Source: Acidobacteriota bacterium (GTDB lineage Bacteria; Acidobacteriota; Thermoanaerobaculia; Multivoradales; JAHEKO01). From it: DNA of 8,221 bases. Made by a program: the position numbers and the translations under genes. Each line of letters starts with the position of its first letter. Position 1 is the first letter of the stretch. Below are positions 1 through 8,100 of the stretch, one piece after another. Under the pieces are notes generated by a model, which did not search any database, was not told the origin of the DNA, and was given only the letters and a program-made list of their open reading frames with translations. The stretch spans positions 1 through 8,221 of the forward strand of contig SBFI01000049.1 of NCBI GenBank assembly GCA_006227875.1. Reading direction: 5' to 3'.

Positions 1-1
1 T

Positions 2-1819
2 CTCGGCCATCGCTACCTACCGTTTGTGGTGGCGGTCCTCGCGCTCCTTCTGTGCGCACCCTCGCTCTGGCTCGGGCTCCAGAATGACGATCACATTCTC
101 CGTCTGGTCCTGTCGGATCCACCCCTCGATCCCGAGTGGACGCGATCTCCGGGCGACGCCTTCGCTTTCATCAACGGCGACGAGGAGCTCATTCGAACCG
201 CCCTCGAGGCCGGCCGGCTCCCGTGGTGGATTCATCCCAGGCTCCAGCTCGCGTTCCTTCGCCCGGTCACGAGCATTACCCATTGGATCGATTTTCGCAT
301 CTGGCCGGACCTGCCCTGGCTCATGCATCTCCAATCTCTTCTCTGGTTTGCCAGCGCTGTCTGCGCTGCTGCGGTGCTCTACCGGCGGCTGCTGCTGCCC
401 GCCTGGCTCGCCGGCCTGGCGGCGCTGCTTTTCGCGATCGATGAAGCACACGGGTTGCCGGCGGTATGGCTGGCCAACCGCAACGCCTGCATCGGGGTGT
501 TTTTCGGCTTGCTGGCCCTCATCGCCCACGATCGTTGGCGCCGCGATGGCTGGCGTCCAGGCGCATTCCTCGCACCCTTTGCGCTCTTGGTGGGTTTGCT
601 GGCGGGCGAGATCGCCCTGGCGGCCGGCGGCTACCTCTTCGCCTACGCTCTCTTCCTCGACACCGGCACGAGGCGGAGCCGTCTCGCCAGCCTGGTGCCC
701 GGCGGCCTCGTCGGTATGGTGTGGTGGATCGCCTATCGTGCCATGGGTTATGGCGCCAGCGGCTCGGGCGTCTACATCGACCCCGGATCCAGCCCGATCG
801 AATTCACCGGGGCATTGGTGGAACGCCTTCCGATCCTGTTGTTCGGGCAGTGGGTGTTTCCATCCGGCCTCTACCAGATGCTTTCTCAACAGGCCGGCCG
901 CATCCTATGGCTCGTTGCCGCTACGGCGCTGGCGCTGATTGCCGGTCTGCTTCTCCCCATCCTCAAAAGGAACCGAGTGGCGCGCTTCTTTGCTCTCGGC
1001 ATGATCCTGTCTTTGATTCCGGCGGCCGCAACATTCCCGGACGACCGCCTGCTCTTCTTCGCCGGCTTTGGTGGAATGGGGCTGCTGGCGCAATTCCTGG
1101 CTGCAGTTTGGGACCGGGACGATTGGGTGCCTTCATCCCGTCTTCGCCGCCTGCCGATGATGGTCGCGTTTTGGGCGTTCGCGGCGATTCATCTCGTCTT
1201 CGCGCCGCTCGGCCTGGCAACCACCGCCAACAGGGTGAGGACATTCGGTACCATCATCGATCGCGCCGCGTCCAGCTTGCCTTCGGATTCCGGGATAGAT
1301 GATCAGATCGCCGTCATCGTCAACACGCCGACAGTCTTCATCTCGTTCTACGGTCCATTGGTGCAGGCTTTGCAGGGTCGCCCCATCCCAAGCCGCACCC
1401 TGATCCTCGGTTCGGGCATCTACCCCACGACTATCTCCCGACCAGCCCGCGACGTGCTCGCGATCCGCCCGCTCGGCGGTTATCTGCCCTTGCCCGGCAG
1501 TCCACGACCCGGCCGCGAGGCATCGCAGCCCGCCTTCCACCCGGCCTACTTTTTCCAAATGCTGGACCACCTCTACCGCGACGCGACGCCGATGAGAACC
1601 GGGGATCGGATTGGCTACGGCGGCGCCACGGTCGAGATCGCCGATGTCACCGAAGACGGTCGCCCAAGCGAAGTGAGGGTTCATTTCAACGTAGATCTCG
1701 AGGATTCCTCCCTGCGCTGGCTGCAGTGGAAGGGTGGGGTCTACGTTCCGTTCGCACCCCCCGAGGTCGGCGACACCGTCGTCCTGCCCGCCGTGACCAT
1801 CCCTGAGGGTGCCCCCTGA
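2..1819 (+). CDS. Polytopic membrane protein, GT-C glycosyltransferase-like (5' end outside window)
   Basis: The frame is open to the left edge, and hydrophobic sequence (LGHRYLPFVV) runs in before the first possible start, a GTG at 26, so I treat the gene as truncated at its 5' end. Numbering from that GTG, the product has about 10-11 hydrophobic segments (near 1-18, 98-118, 124-142, 153-170, 181-212, 220-242, 264-284, 293-314, 319-339, 345-365, 378-398). A soluble tail of about 200 residues follows. After the first segment comes an acidic NDDH motif (20-23), then a loop with RPVTSITHWIDF (about 79-90). An acidic motif in the first external loop followed by an RP...T..LD signature is typical of GT-C enzymes, which transfer sugars from lipid-linked donors on the outer face of the inner membrane. 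Donor and acceptor cannot be read from sequence. LANRNA (149-154) also looks conserved-family-like. The gene ends in TGA and converges on polA. It could instead be a non-catalytic relative. Membrane location is secure; enzyme activity is inference. Confidence 0.8.
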   Translation, partial: LGHRYLPFVVAVLALLLCAPSLWLGLQNDDHILRLVLSDPPLDPEWTRSPGDAFAFINGDEELIRTALEAGRLPWWIHPRLQLAFLRPVTSITHWIDFRIWPDLPWLMHLQSLLWFASAVCAAAVLYRRLLLPAWLAGLAALLFAIDEAHGLPAVWLANRNACIGVFFGLLALIAHDRWRRDGWRPGAFLAPFALLVGLLAGEIALAAGGYLFAYALFLDTGTRRSRLASLVPGGLVGMVWWIAYRAMGYGASGSGVYIDPGSSPIEFTGALVERLPILLFGQWVFPSGLYQMLSQQAGRILWLVAATALALIAGLLLPILKRNRVARFFALGMILSLIPAAATFPDDRLLFFAGFGGMGLLAQFLAAVWDRDDWVPSSRLRRLPMMVAFWAFAAIHLVFAPLGLATTANRVRTFGTIIDRAASSLPSDSGIDDQIAVIVNTPTVFISFYGPLVQALQGRPIPSRTLILGSGIYPTTISRPARDVLAIRPLGGYLPLPGSPRPGREASQPAFHPAYFFQMLDHLYRDATPMRTGDRIGYGGATVEIADVTEDGRPSEVRVHFNVDLEDSSLRWLQWKGGVYVPFAPPEVGDTVVLPAVTIPEGAP

Positions 1820-1846
1820 TGCCTCAGAAGCGAGCTTGGCAGCTGC

Positions 1847-1891
1847 GCCCAAGGCGCTGGTGACGCGACCCGCAGGACTTTTGCCTCGGGC
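1847..1891. terminator. Weak hairpin in the convergent gap, possible bidirectional terminator
   Basis: The 74-base gap between the two converging stop codons contains GCCCAAGGC (1847-1855) and GCCTCGGGC (1883-1891). These can pair over nine positions with one A-C mismatch around a 27-base loop. Neither flank has a proper T-tract; the only T-run (TTTT, 1879-1882) lies inside the loop. A strong intrinsic terminator is therefore not evident, and termination may be Rho-dependent or lie elsewhere. Confidence 0.22.
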
Positions 1892-1893
1892 TG

Positions 1894-4524
1894 CTATGTC
1901 TTGGCGTCGTACCAGGTCGGACCGTGGCCGAGGTCGACGACCAGCGGCACCCGCAGCTCGGCGACGCTCTCCATCTCGGTCTTGGCCAGCGACGAGACCA
2001 CGTCGACATCGGAGTCGGGAACCTCGAAGACCAGCTCGTCGTGGACGGTGAGGATGAGGTGGGTCTCGGGGTGCTCATCGAGAAGTCGTTGGTGGATGGC
2101 GATCATCGCCTTCTTGAGCAGGTCGGCGGCGGTGCCCTGGATGCGGGCGTTGATGGCCATGCGGCGGGAGTTCTCCCGCAAGTTGTAGTTCTTGCTCTTG
2201 ATGTCGGGCAACCAGCGGATACGGCCATAGAGGGTCTCGACTTTGCCCTCCTCCGTGGCCCGATCCAGGGTCTCTTCCATATAACGTCCAACCTCTCCGT
2301 ACTGCTCCAGGTAGGCATCGATAAAGGCCTTGGCGTCGGGTTGGGGGATGCCCAGGTTGTTCGCCAGGCCAAAGGGGCTGATGCCGTAGATGATGCCGAA
2401 GTTGATGGCCTTTGCCGCCCGACGCTGCTCGGCCGTCACCAGCTCGGCGGCGACGCCAAAGACGCTCGCCGCCGTCGAACGGTGGATGTCCTCACCGGCC
2501 TCGAAGGCTTCGATCAGCGCCGGCTCCTCGGCGATATGGGCCAGCACACGAAGCTCGATCTGGTTGTAGTCGGCGACCAGCAACTGACGTCCCGCGGGAG
2601 CAATGAAGGCTTTGCGGATCTGCTGCCCGGTCTCGGTGCGCACCGGGATGTTCTGCAGGTTGGGGTTGGCCGACGACAGCCGCCCGGTCGCTGCCACCGC
2701 CTGGTTGAAGCGGGTGTGCAACCGGCCCTCCTCGTCCACCAACGCCGGCAGCGCGTCGACATAGGTCGACTTGAGCTTGGCCAGCTCCCGGTAACGCAGG
2801 ATCTGCTCGGGCAATGGATAACCGCGAAGGGCCAGCTCCTGCAGGGTCTCGGCACTGGTCGAGTAGCTCTTGGTCTTGCGGGTCTTTTTCAATACCGGGT
2901 AGTCGAGCTTCTCGAACATGATCTCGCCCAGCTGCCGAGGCGAGTTGATGTTGAAGCGCTCACCGGCCAGCTCGTAGATCTCCTTCTCCAGCTCGACCAG
3001 CTCGGAGCCCATCTCCGCGGACATCTCGGCCAGAAACCCGGTGTCCAGCAGCACCCCGGTCTCCTCCATCCCCACCAGCACCGGCAACAGCGGGGCTTCG
3101 AGCTGCCAGTAGATCTCGGCCAGCCCACTCTCCTCCAGCTCCGGCCGGAGACGCTGCTCGAGCCTGCGGACGAGCTCCACCCGCTCACCGGCATAGGCCA
3201 GCAGCGACTCCTGACCCGGCTCCGGCTCCACTCCCTTTCCCCATCCGGCATCGGTCGGGTCGAGCGCCTTGTGGGCCAGACGGTCCAGGGCCAGCTCCTC
3301 CAGGGTGTGGGCGCGGAGCGCCGAGCGCAGCAGATATGAGGCCAGCATCGTGTCGAAGAGACAGGGGCGGGCCGCGGGGCCCCGGGCCGAGAGTCTGAGC
3401 ACCTCCTTGAGATCGTGACCGACGAGCTCGAGCTCGGCATCGGTCAACCACCGGTCGAGCGAGTCGGTAACGGCCTTCTCCATTCCCGGGCGACGGAAGT
3501 CGGCACAGGAGACCGGCCCGGCGGGTCCACCGACGGCCATCCCCACCGCTTCCTTGTCGCCGATCACGGCAGCCACCACCTCCTCGGTGAGCGCCCCGGT
3601 GGCTTTCTCCCACTCCTTGGCCTCGGTCATCTCCTCGGCGGCCGGGAACGGCTCGGTCTCGCCCGTCGACTTCAACTCCTCGAGCAGCGAGAGAAACTCC
3701 ATCTCGCGGTAGAGCTCCTCGAGCGCCTCCCGGTCGGGTGGGTCGTGCTGCAGCGCCTCGGCCTCGAACTCGATCGGCAGATCGGTGTGGATGGTCACCA
3801 ACTCGTGGGACAACTCCGCCTGGTCTCGATGCTCCTGGAGACCCTCCCGGTAGCTCTTGCGCTTGACCTCGTCGGCACGGTCGAGCAGCTCCTCGAGCGA
3901 GCCGAACTCCTTGATCAACTGGACGGCCCCTTTGTCACCGATACCGGGCACACCGGGCACGTTGTCCACCGAGTCACCCTTGAGGGCCAGCACGTCGACC
4001 ACCCGTTCGGGCGGCACTCCAAAGTCCTCTTCGACCATCTTCGGGTCGTAGAGCTTGTCCCGACCGGTGTGGTAGAGCGAGATGTTCTTGTCCACCAGTT
4101 GCATCAAATCCTTGTCGGAGCTGACCAGCACCACCTCGTAGCCTGCCGCTGCCGCCTTCTTTGCCAGCGTGCCGATGACATCGTCGGCCTCGTACCGGGG
4201 CTCCTCGAGGATCGGTATGTTGTGGGCCTCGATCGCCTTGCGGATCCACGGCACCTGGGGCACCAGATCCTCCGGCATCGGTGCCCGGTTGGCCTTGTAG
4301 TCCTCGAATCTCTCGCTCCGCACCGTCTCCCCGGAGACATCCAGCGCCACCCCCACCAGCTCGGGGTTGTCGTCGCGCAGGAGCTTGCGCAACATCTGGA
4401 CGAATCCGTAGACCGCGTTGGTGGGCTCGCCCTTCGAGTTGGAGAGGTTGCGGATGGCGTAGAACGCCCGGAAGATATTGGAGAAGCCGTCGATCAGAAA
4501 GAGTCGCTGACGTTTGCCGGCCAT
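1894..4524 (-). CDS. polA: DNA polymerase I (family A), proofreading site degenerate
   Basis: This 876-residue enzyme fills gaps and removes RNA primers in lagging-strand synthesis and excision repair. The 5'-nuclease domain (about 1-290) keeps its metal ligands: D12, D62, E112/D114/D115 in YEADD, D137/D139 in SSDKD, and D184/D187 in GDSVDNVPGVPGIG, the last leading into the helix-hairpin-helix. The polymerase domain (about 465-876) has GRLSSANPNLQNIP (614-627), motif A DYNQIELR (D652), motif B / O-helix R701-K705-F709-Y713 (RRAAKAINFGIIYG), QGTAAD (796-801) and motif C VHDELVFE (H828, D829, E830). The O-helix Phe matches E. coli F762. The middle domain (about 300-460) keeps the fold signature DTMLASYLL but lacks the E. 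coli D355/E357, D424 and D501 equivalents, as in Taq and Bacillus Pol I, so it should have no 3'-5' exonuclease. The ATG at 4524 is preceded by GGTGATC (4536-4530), an exact match to part of the anti-Shine-Dalgarno complement. Length is between Taq (832) and E. coli (928). It lies 35 bases downstream of moaB, probably as an operon. The stop is TAG. Confidence 0.97.
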   Translation of the reverse strand: MAGKRQRLFLIDGFSNIFRAFYAIRNLSNSKGEPTNAVYGFVQMLRKLLRDDNPELVGVALDVSGETVRSERFEDYKANRAPMPEDLVPQVPWIRKAIEAHNIPILEEPRYEADDVIGTLAKKAAAAGYEVVLVSSDKDLMQLVDKNISLYHTGRDKLYDPKMVEEDFGVPPERVVDVLALKGDSVDNVPGVPGIGDKGAVQLIKEFGSLEELLDRADEVKRKSYREGLQEHRDQAELSHELVTIHTDLPIEFEAEALQHDPPDREALEELYREMEFLSLLEELKSTGETEPFPAAEEMTEAKEWEKATGALTEEVVAAVIGDKEAVGMAVGGPAGPVSCADFRRPGMEKAVTDSLDRWLTDAELELVGHDLKEVLRLSARGPAARPCLFDTMLASYLLRSALRAHTLEELALDRLAHKALDPTDAGWGKGVEPEPGQESLLAYAGERVELVRRLEQRLRPELEESGLAEIYWQLEAPLLPVLVGMEETGVLLDTGFLAEMSAEMGSELVELEKEIYELAGERFNINSPRQLGEIMFEKLDYPVLKKTRKTKSYSTSAETLQELALRGYPLPEQILRYRELAKLKSTYVDALPALVDEEGRLHTRFNQAVAATGRLSSANPNLQNIPVRTETGQQIRKAFIAPAGRQLLVADYNQIELRVLAHIAEEPALIEAFEAGEDIHRSTAASVFGVAAELVTAEQRRAAKAINFGIIYGISPFGLANNLGIPQPDAKAFIDAYLEQYGEVGRYMEETLDRATEEGKVETLYGRIRWLPDIKSKNYNLRENSRRMAINARIQGTAADLLKKAMIAIHQRLLDEHPETHLILTVHDELVFEVPDSDVDVVSSLAKTEMESVAELRVPLVVDLGHGPTWYDAKT

Positions 4525-4529
4525 GGCCC

Positions 4530-4536
4530 GATCACC
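4530..4536 (-). promoter_or_regulatory. Ribosome binding site of polA
   Basis: On the minus strand GGTGATC ends five bases before the polA ATG. It matches the 3' half of the classic Shine-Dalgarno complement (AAGGAGGTGATC), which places the anti-SD register about nine bases from the start. This supports ATG 4524 as the start. It is the only clear Shine-Dalgarno-like site I found before a start codon in this window. Confidence 0.55.
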
Positions 4537-4559
4537 AGATCCTCACCAGGCGCGCCCAA

Positions 4560-5066
4560 TCAGGCCCGCATTTGACCAAGCAGATGCCCGGCCTCGGGCA
4601 GGATGAGCTTCTCCATCGCCAGCTCGACCGCCTTGGGTGAGCCCGGCAGCACAAAAACCACTCGGTCCTCGATGAGCCCGGCGGTGGCGCGGCTGAGCAT
4701 GGCCGCCGCCCGCACCTGCTCGAAGGAAAGCATGCGAAACAGCTCACCAAAACCCTCGATAACCGGGTCCAGCAGTGGCGCAACCGCCTCCAGGGTCACA
4801 TCTCGGGGAGAAAAACCTGTGCCGCCTGAGACCACTACGATGTCGACCCCCGGCAACGCGGCCAGTTCGGCGACGGCCGGTCGGATGGCCGCGATGTCGT
4901 CGCCCACCAGCCTGCGCTCGACCACGCGGTGCCCGACCTCCGTTGCCAGCTCCTGGATCCTCCAGCCGCTGATGTCGTCTTCCGGAGTGCGCGAATCACT
5001 CACCGTGAGTACCGCCAAACCGATGTCCCCGGGGGCGAGTGAGCGGTGTTTTGCCGGCGTCTTCAT
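4560..5066 (-). CDS. moaB: MoaB/Mog family molybdopterin adenylyltransferase
   Basis: The 168-residue product matches the MoaB/MogA family, which adenylylates molybdopterin with ATP before molybdate insertion in molybdenum cofactor synthesis, in the cytoplasm. Visible family signatures are TVSDSR (21-26), VVVSGGTG (77-84), a DVT motif (89-91) with E93, GFGELFRMLSFEQ (105-117), LSRATAG (124-130), LPGSP (140-144) and PEAGHLL (157-163). The GFGE.FRMLSFE stretch is closer to E. coli MoaB than to MogA. The DVT motif resembles MogA and is unlike the DQA of E. coli MoaB, so activity is plausible. Length is normal for the family (about 170). ATG 5066 has no other ATG, GTG or TTG in frame just upstream and lacks a Shine-Dalgarno sequence. 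It precedes polA by 35 bases on the same strand and is divergent from the large exported protein gene. No other cofactor gene is in the window. The family call is firm; the choice between moaB and mog is less so. Confidence 0.93.
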   Translation of the reverse strand: MKTPAKHRSLAPGDIGLAVLTVSDSRTPEDDISGWRIQELATEVGHRVVERRLVGDDIAAIRPAVAELAALPGVDIVVVSGGTGFSPRDVTLEAVAPLLDPVIEGFGELFRMLSFEQVRAAAMLSRATAGLIEDRVVFVLPGSPKAVELAMEKLILPEAGHLLGQMRA

Positions 5067-5075
5067 GGGAGTCGC

Positions 5076-5084
5076 AGAGTACCA
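5076..5084 (-). promoter_or_regulatory. Possible extended -10 element for moaB-polA
   Basis: Read on the minus strand, TGGTACTCT is a TGn extended -10 followed by a TAnnnT hexamer. The hexamer ends nine bases before the moaB ATG. This would start transcription within a few bases of the start codon, which fits the lack of a Shine-Dalgarno sequence. No convincing -35 is visible, and the hexamer matches TATAAT only at the three key positions. Confidence 0.25.
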
Positions 5085-5115
5085 TGCAGACAGAGCTCCG
5101 GTGACAGATTCGGGC

Positions 5116-5121
5116 TAGAAT
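5116..5121 (+). promoter_or_regulatory. Possible -10 element for the large exported protein gene
   Basis: TAGAAT matches the TATAAT consensus at five of six positions and ends eight bases before the ATG at 5130. The predicted transcription start would be near 5128-5130, giving a leaderless or almost leaderless message. No good -35 hexamer lies 16-18 bases upstream (GAGCTC at that spot), and there is no TGn extension, so the assignment is tentative. Confidence 0.3.
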
Positions 5122-5129
5122 GAAGCGCC

Positions 5130-8100
5130 ATGAAGCGTCTATCCCTGGTCCTCGGAGCCGTTCTCGTCATCGCAGCGCCCCTCCTGTTCGCCGCCATGTC
5201 GGACGAAGCGGTTCGCTTGCGCAACCTGTCGCTCGCCCACCTAGAGAACGAGCAACCGGCCCAGGCCGAAGAGAGCCTCAGCCGGCTGATCGAGGTGGCC
5301 AAGGACGATCCCTTGCCCTATGCCAACCTGGCCGTCGCGACGATGCGCCAGCAGCGTTTCGACGAGGCTCTGAAGTGGATCAACAAAGCCCTCGAGATCG
5401 ATCCAAAAGACGCCGCGTTGCTCACCATCAAGGCCGACGTACTCCAGTGGAGCGGAAGTCCCGACAAGGCCTTCGAGCTCTATCGCCAAGCGGCGGCGCT
5501 GGCGCCCAATAGAGCCGACACCCAGTATGCCCTCTATCGACAGACCTCGATGGTGTCCCCCGAGGTCGTGGGTAACGTTGCCGACGAGACCTTGGAGCGG
5601 CTGGCCAAGCTACGACCGGAGAACCTCCTGGTCGCCCTTCAGCGCGGGCAGCGGGCCATCGCCGAAGGCGACCGGCAGACAGCCACCGCTGCCTATCTCA
5701 GAATCCGGGAGCTTCTTTGGCAGGCGCCTCCGGCGGCCGAGACCCTGGTAACCCAGATCTTGGATGGACTGGCGGCCGGCGACCTGGCGGCCGCCCGGGT
5801 TCCAGGGCTCCGGCTGGAGAACGTGCTCAAGATCACACCCATGTACCGCGAGGGTCTGCGGGAGCTCACCATGGGGATACAGGGCATGCCGCTGGAGCTC
5901 TTTCGCGATGAGCCCAAAGCGACCGCGCTCGGTCGCCCGGCAGAGGTGAGATTCCGCGGCAAGGCTCTCACCACCAAGCCGGACAAAGGGCACGCAGTGG
6001 CGGTGGCCGACCTCGATGGCGATCAAAAGAGTGATCTCGCTTGGATCGTGGGCGACGACGCGGCCAGCCTCGAAATCCGGTTGTCGAGCAAGGGAGAAGA
6101 GCCCGGATCTCGCCTTCCCGCCGCGGGTGTCGAGCACCTCGTGGCAGCCGACCTCGACAACGACGGGTGGATCGATCTCATCGGCTACGGTCCCGAGAAG
6201 CTAAAGGTCTGGAGGGGTACGGGAGATGGCGCGTTCGAAGAGGCGACCGAGCGCTTCGGGCTGACAGCGGCCGGTGCCACCGGCGGCGCGGTCTTCGATT
6301 TCGACGTCGAAGGGGATCTCGATCTGGCTCTGGCCGGTGGTCGAAGCGGCAATGGCGAGCTCTATCGCAACTCCCTCTCAGGGCCGTTGGAACCGGTCGG
6401 CACCAAGAGCCTGCCCGAGGTCGGACTGGGCGGAGTATCGGAGATCGTCGCCTCCGACCTCGACCGCGACGGCGACATCGACCTGCTTATTGCCCACGAC
6501 CGGGGGCTGACCTGGCTCGACAATCTGAGACAGGGGTCCTTTGGCGACCGAACGGTGGCTGCACGGCTCCCCAAGGCCTCCCCGGTCCGGGCAGTCGTCA
6601 GCACCGACCTCGACCGCGATGGGTTCCCCGATCTGGTGACCGCCGGCAAAGGATTGGAGGTGTTCCACAACCGGGGAGGACAATTCGAGCCCTGGTCGCT
6701 CGAGGGGCTGGGTCTCCCCGCAACCGAGCTCACCGCGCTGGTGGCGCTCGATGCCGACAATGACGGGCGCATGGATCTGGCGACCGGTGGACCTACCGGG
6801 TTGAGTGTCTACGTCCAGCGCTCCGGTCCAAAGTTCGAGGCTCTGTCCCTGGAAAACGCCCCGACCGAGGTCACCGACCTGGCGGCAACCGATCTGGATC
6901 AGGATTGTGATCTCGATCTGGTCACCGTGGGCGGCGGCGGGCTCCACCGCCTGGACAACGACGGTGGGAGCAACAATCACTGCCTTTCGGTCCGCCTGCG
7001 CGGCCTCGACAAGGGGAACAGCAAGAACAACCTCCACGGCCTGGGTACGACCCTCGAAGTTAGAGCCGGAACCGCTTACCAGTTCCAGGAGGCCGACTCG
7101 GATGTCAGCCACTTCGGTCTCGGGCAGCTGTCCAAGGCCGATCTCTTGCGCGTGGTCTGGACCAACGGTGTGCCGCAGAACCGGCTCGATGTCCAGTCCA
7201 ATCAGTGGATCGTCGAGGAGCAGCTAATGAAAGGGAGCTGTCCGTTCCTCTACAGCTGGGATGGTGAGCAAATTGCCTTTGTCACCGACCTTCTCTGGGG
7301 CGCCCCCCTGGGTCTACCGGTCGCCCCCGGGGTTTGGGCGACGTCCGATCCCGAGGAGCTGGTACGGGTGGACGGCGCCCAACCGCGGGGCGACACTTAC
7401 GAGCTGAGGGTTACCGAAGAGCTCTGGGAGGCGGCCTTTTTCGACTATGTTCGACTTTGGGTGGTCGATCACCCGGCCGAGGTCGAGGTGGCCAGCAGTC
7501 TCAAGATCGTCCCGGGAGCTCGAGTGCCCGACGAGGTGCTGGGGACCCGCGAGCTACGGCCGGTCGTCGCAGCCTGGGACGGTCGGGGCAGGGAGGTAAC
7601 CGCTCTGGTCGCCTCACGGGACGAGGTCTACGCCGACGGCTGGAAGCAGAGCCCCTACCAGGGGGTCGCCGCCGAGCCCTGGACCTTTACCATCGACCTG
7701 GGGGAAGCGCCTGCCGCACCTGTTCGGCTCCATCTGGATGGCTGGATCTTCCCCGCCGACGCCAGCCTCAATCTGGCCGTGGCCCAGCGGACCGATCTCG
7801 CCACCTGGGCACCCCGCCTCGAGGTGGAGACGGCGGGCGGCTGGCAGACCCTGATGCGATCGATGGGGCACCCGGCCGGCAAGACCAAGACCATGGTGGT
7901 CGACACGCCATCACTCCCGGCCGGCGCCCATCGGCTCCGGATCGTGGCGACCCAGTGGCTCTCCTGGGACCGCATTGTCTGGTCACTTTCACCGGCCGAC
8001 GACGAGCCCCTGGTTCGTGCTCGGCTGGCGCCGGTGGTGGCCGATCTGCACTACCGGGGCTTTTCGGCACCGATGCGCACCGCCCCCAACGGTCCTCACA

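Noticed and set aside
24..938. A 304-codon plus-strand frame overlapping the membrane protein
   Set aside because: Its product is Ser/Arg/Pro-rich, with no membrane pattern and no family motif. It is an out-of-frame reading of the real gene.
17..1852. Minus-strand open frames opposite the membrane protein (17-889 and 1133-1852)
   Set aside because: The translations are low-complexity, rich in Glu, Gly, Arg and Gln, and have no domain signature. The plus-strand frame has coherent membrane segments. These are composition shadows.
1820..1893. tRNA or small RNA gene in the convergent gap
   Set aside because: The gap is only 74 bases, with no cloverleaf, no promoter-like element and only one imperfect hairpin.
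1924..4575. Two long plus-strand open frames opposite polA (1924-3339, 471 codons; 3415-4575, 386 codons)
   Set aside because: They lie wholly or almost wholly antisense to an unmistakable polA. Their translations are rich in Leu, Gly, His, Arg, Gln and Val with no recognisable motif, as expected from the complement of a GC-rich, biased coding sequence.
4560..5066. CinA / MoeA-type MoCF domain protein as an alternative to MoaB
   Set aside because: The protein is a single MoCF domain of 168 residues with MoaB-type GFGE.FRMLSFE and LSRA.AG motifs. CinA and MoeA are much longer multidomain proteins.
5120..5512. A 130-codon frame starting at the first ATG of the duplicated start region
   Set aside because: The product is Arg/Gly/Ser-rich and featureless, whereas the frame from 5130 gives a signal peptide and TPR repeats. 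It is kept only as a possible decoy start.
5990..6960. Recurring gacctcgac-type DNA strings considered as a nucleotide repeat array or CRISPR-like array
   Set aside because: The strings encode the DLD calcium loops in frame at 47-53 codon steps, with diverged sequence between them. The repeat is a protein-level feature.
6378..7112. A 244-codon minus-strand frame opposite the propeller region
   Set aside because: The regular Asp-rich repeats on the plus strand produce a long complementary open frame. No independent motif or start context supports it.
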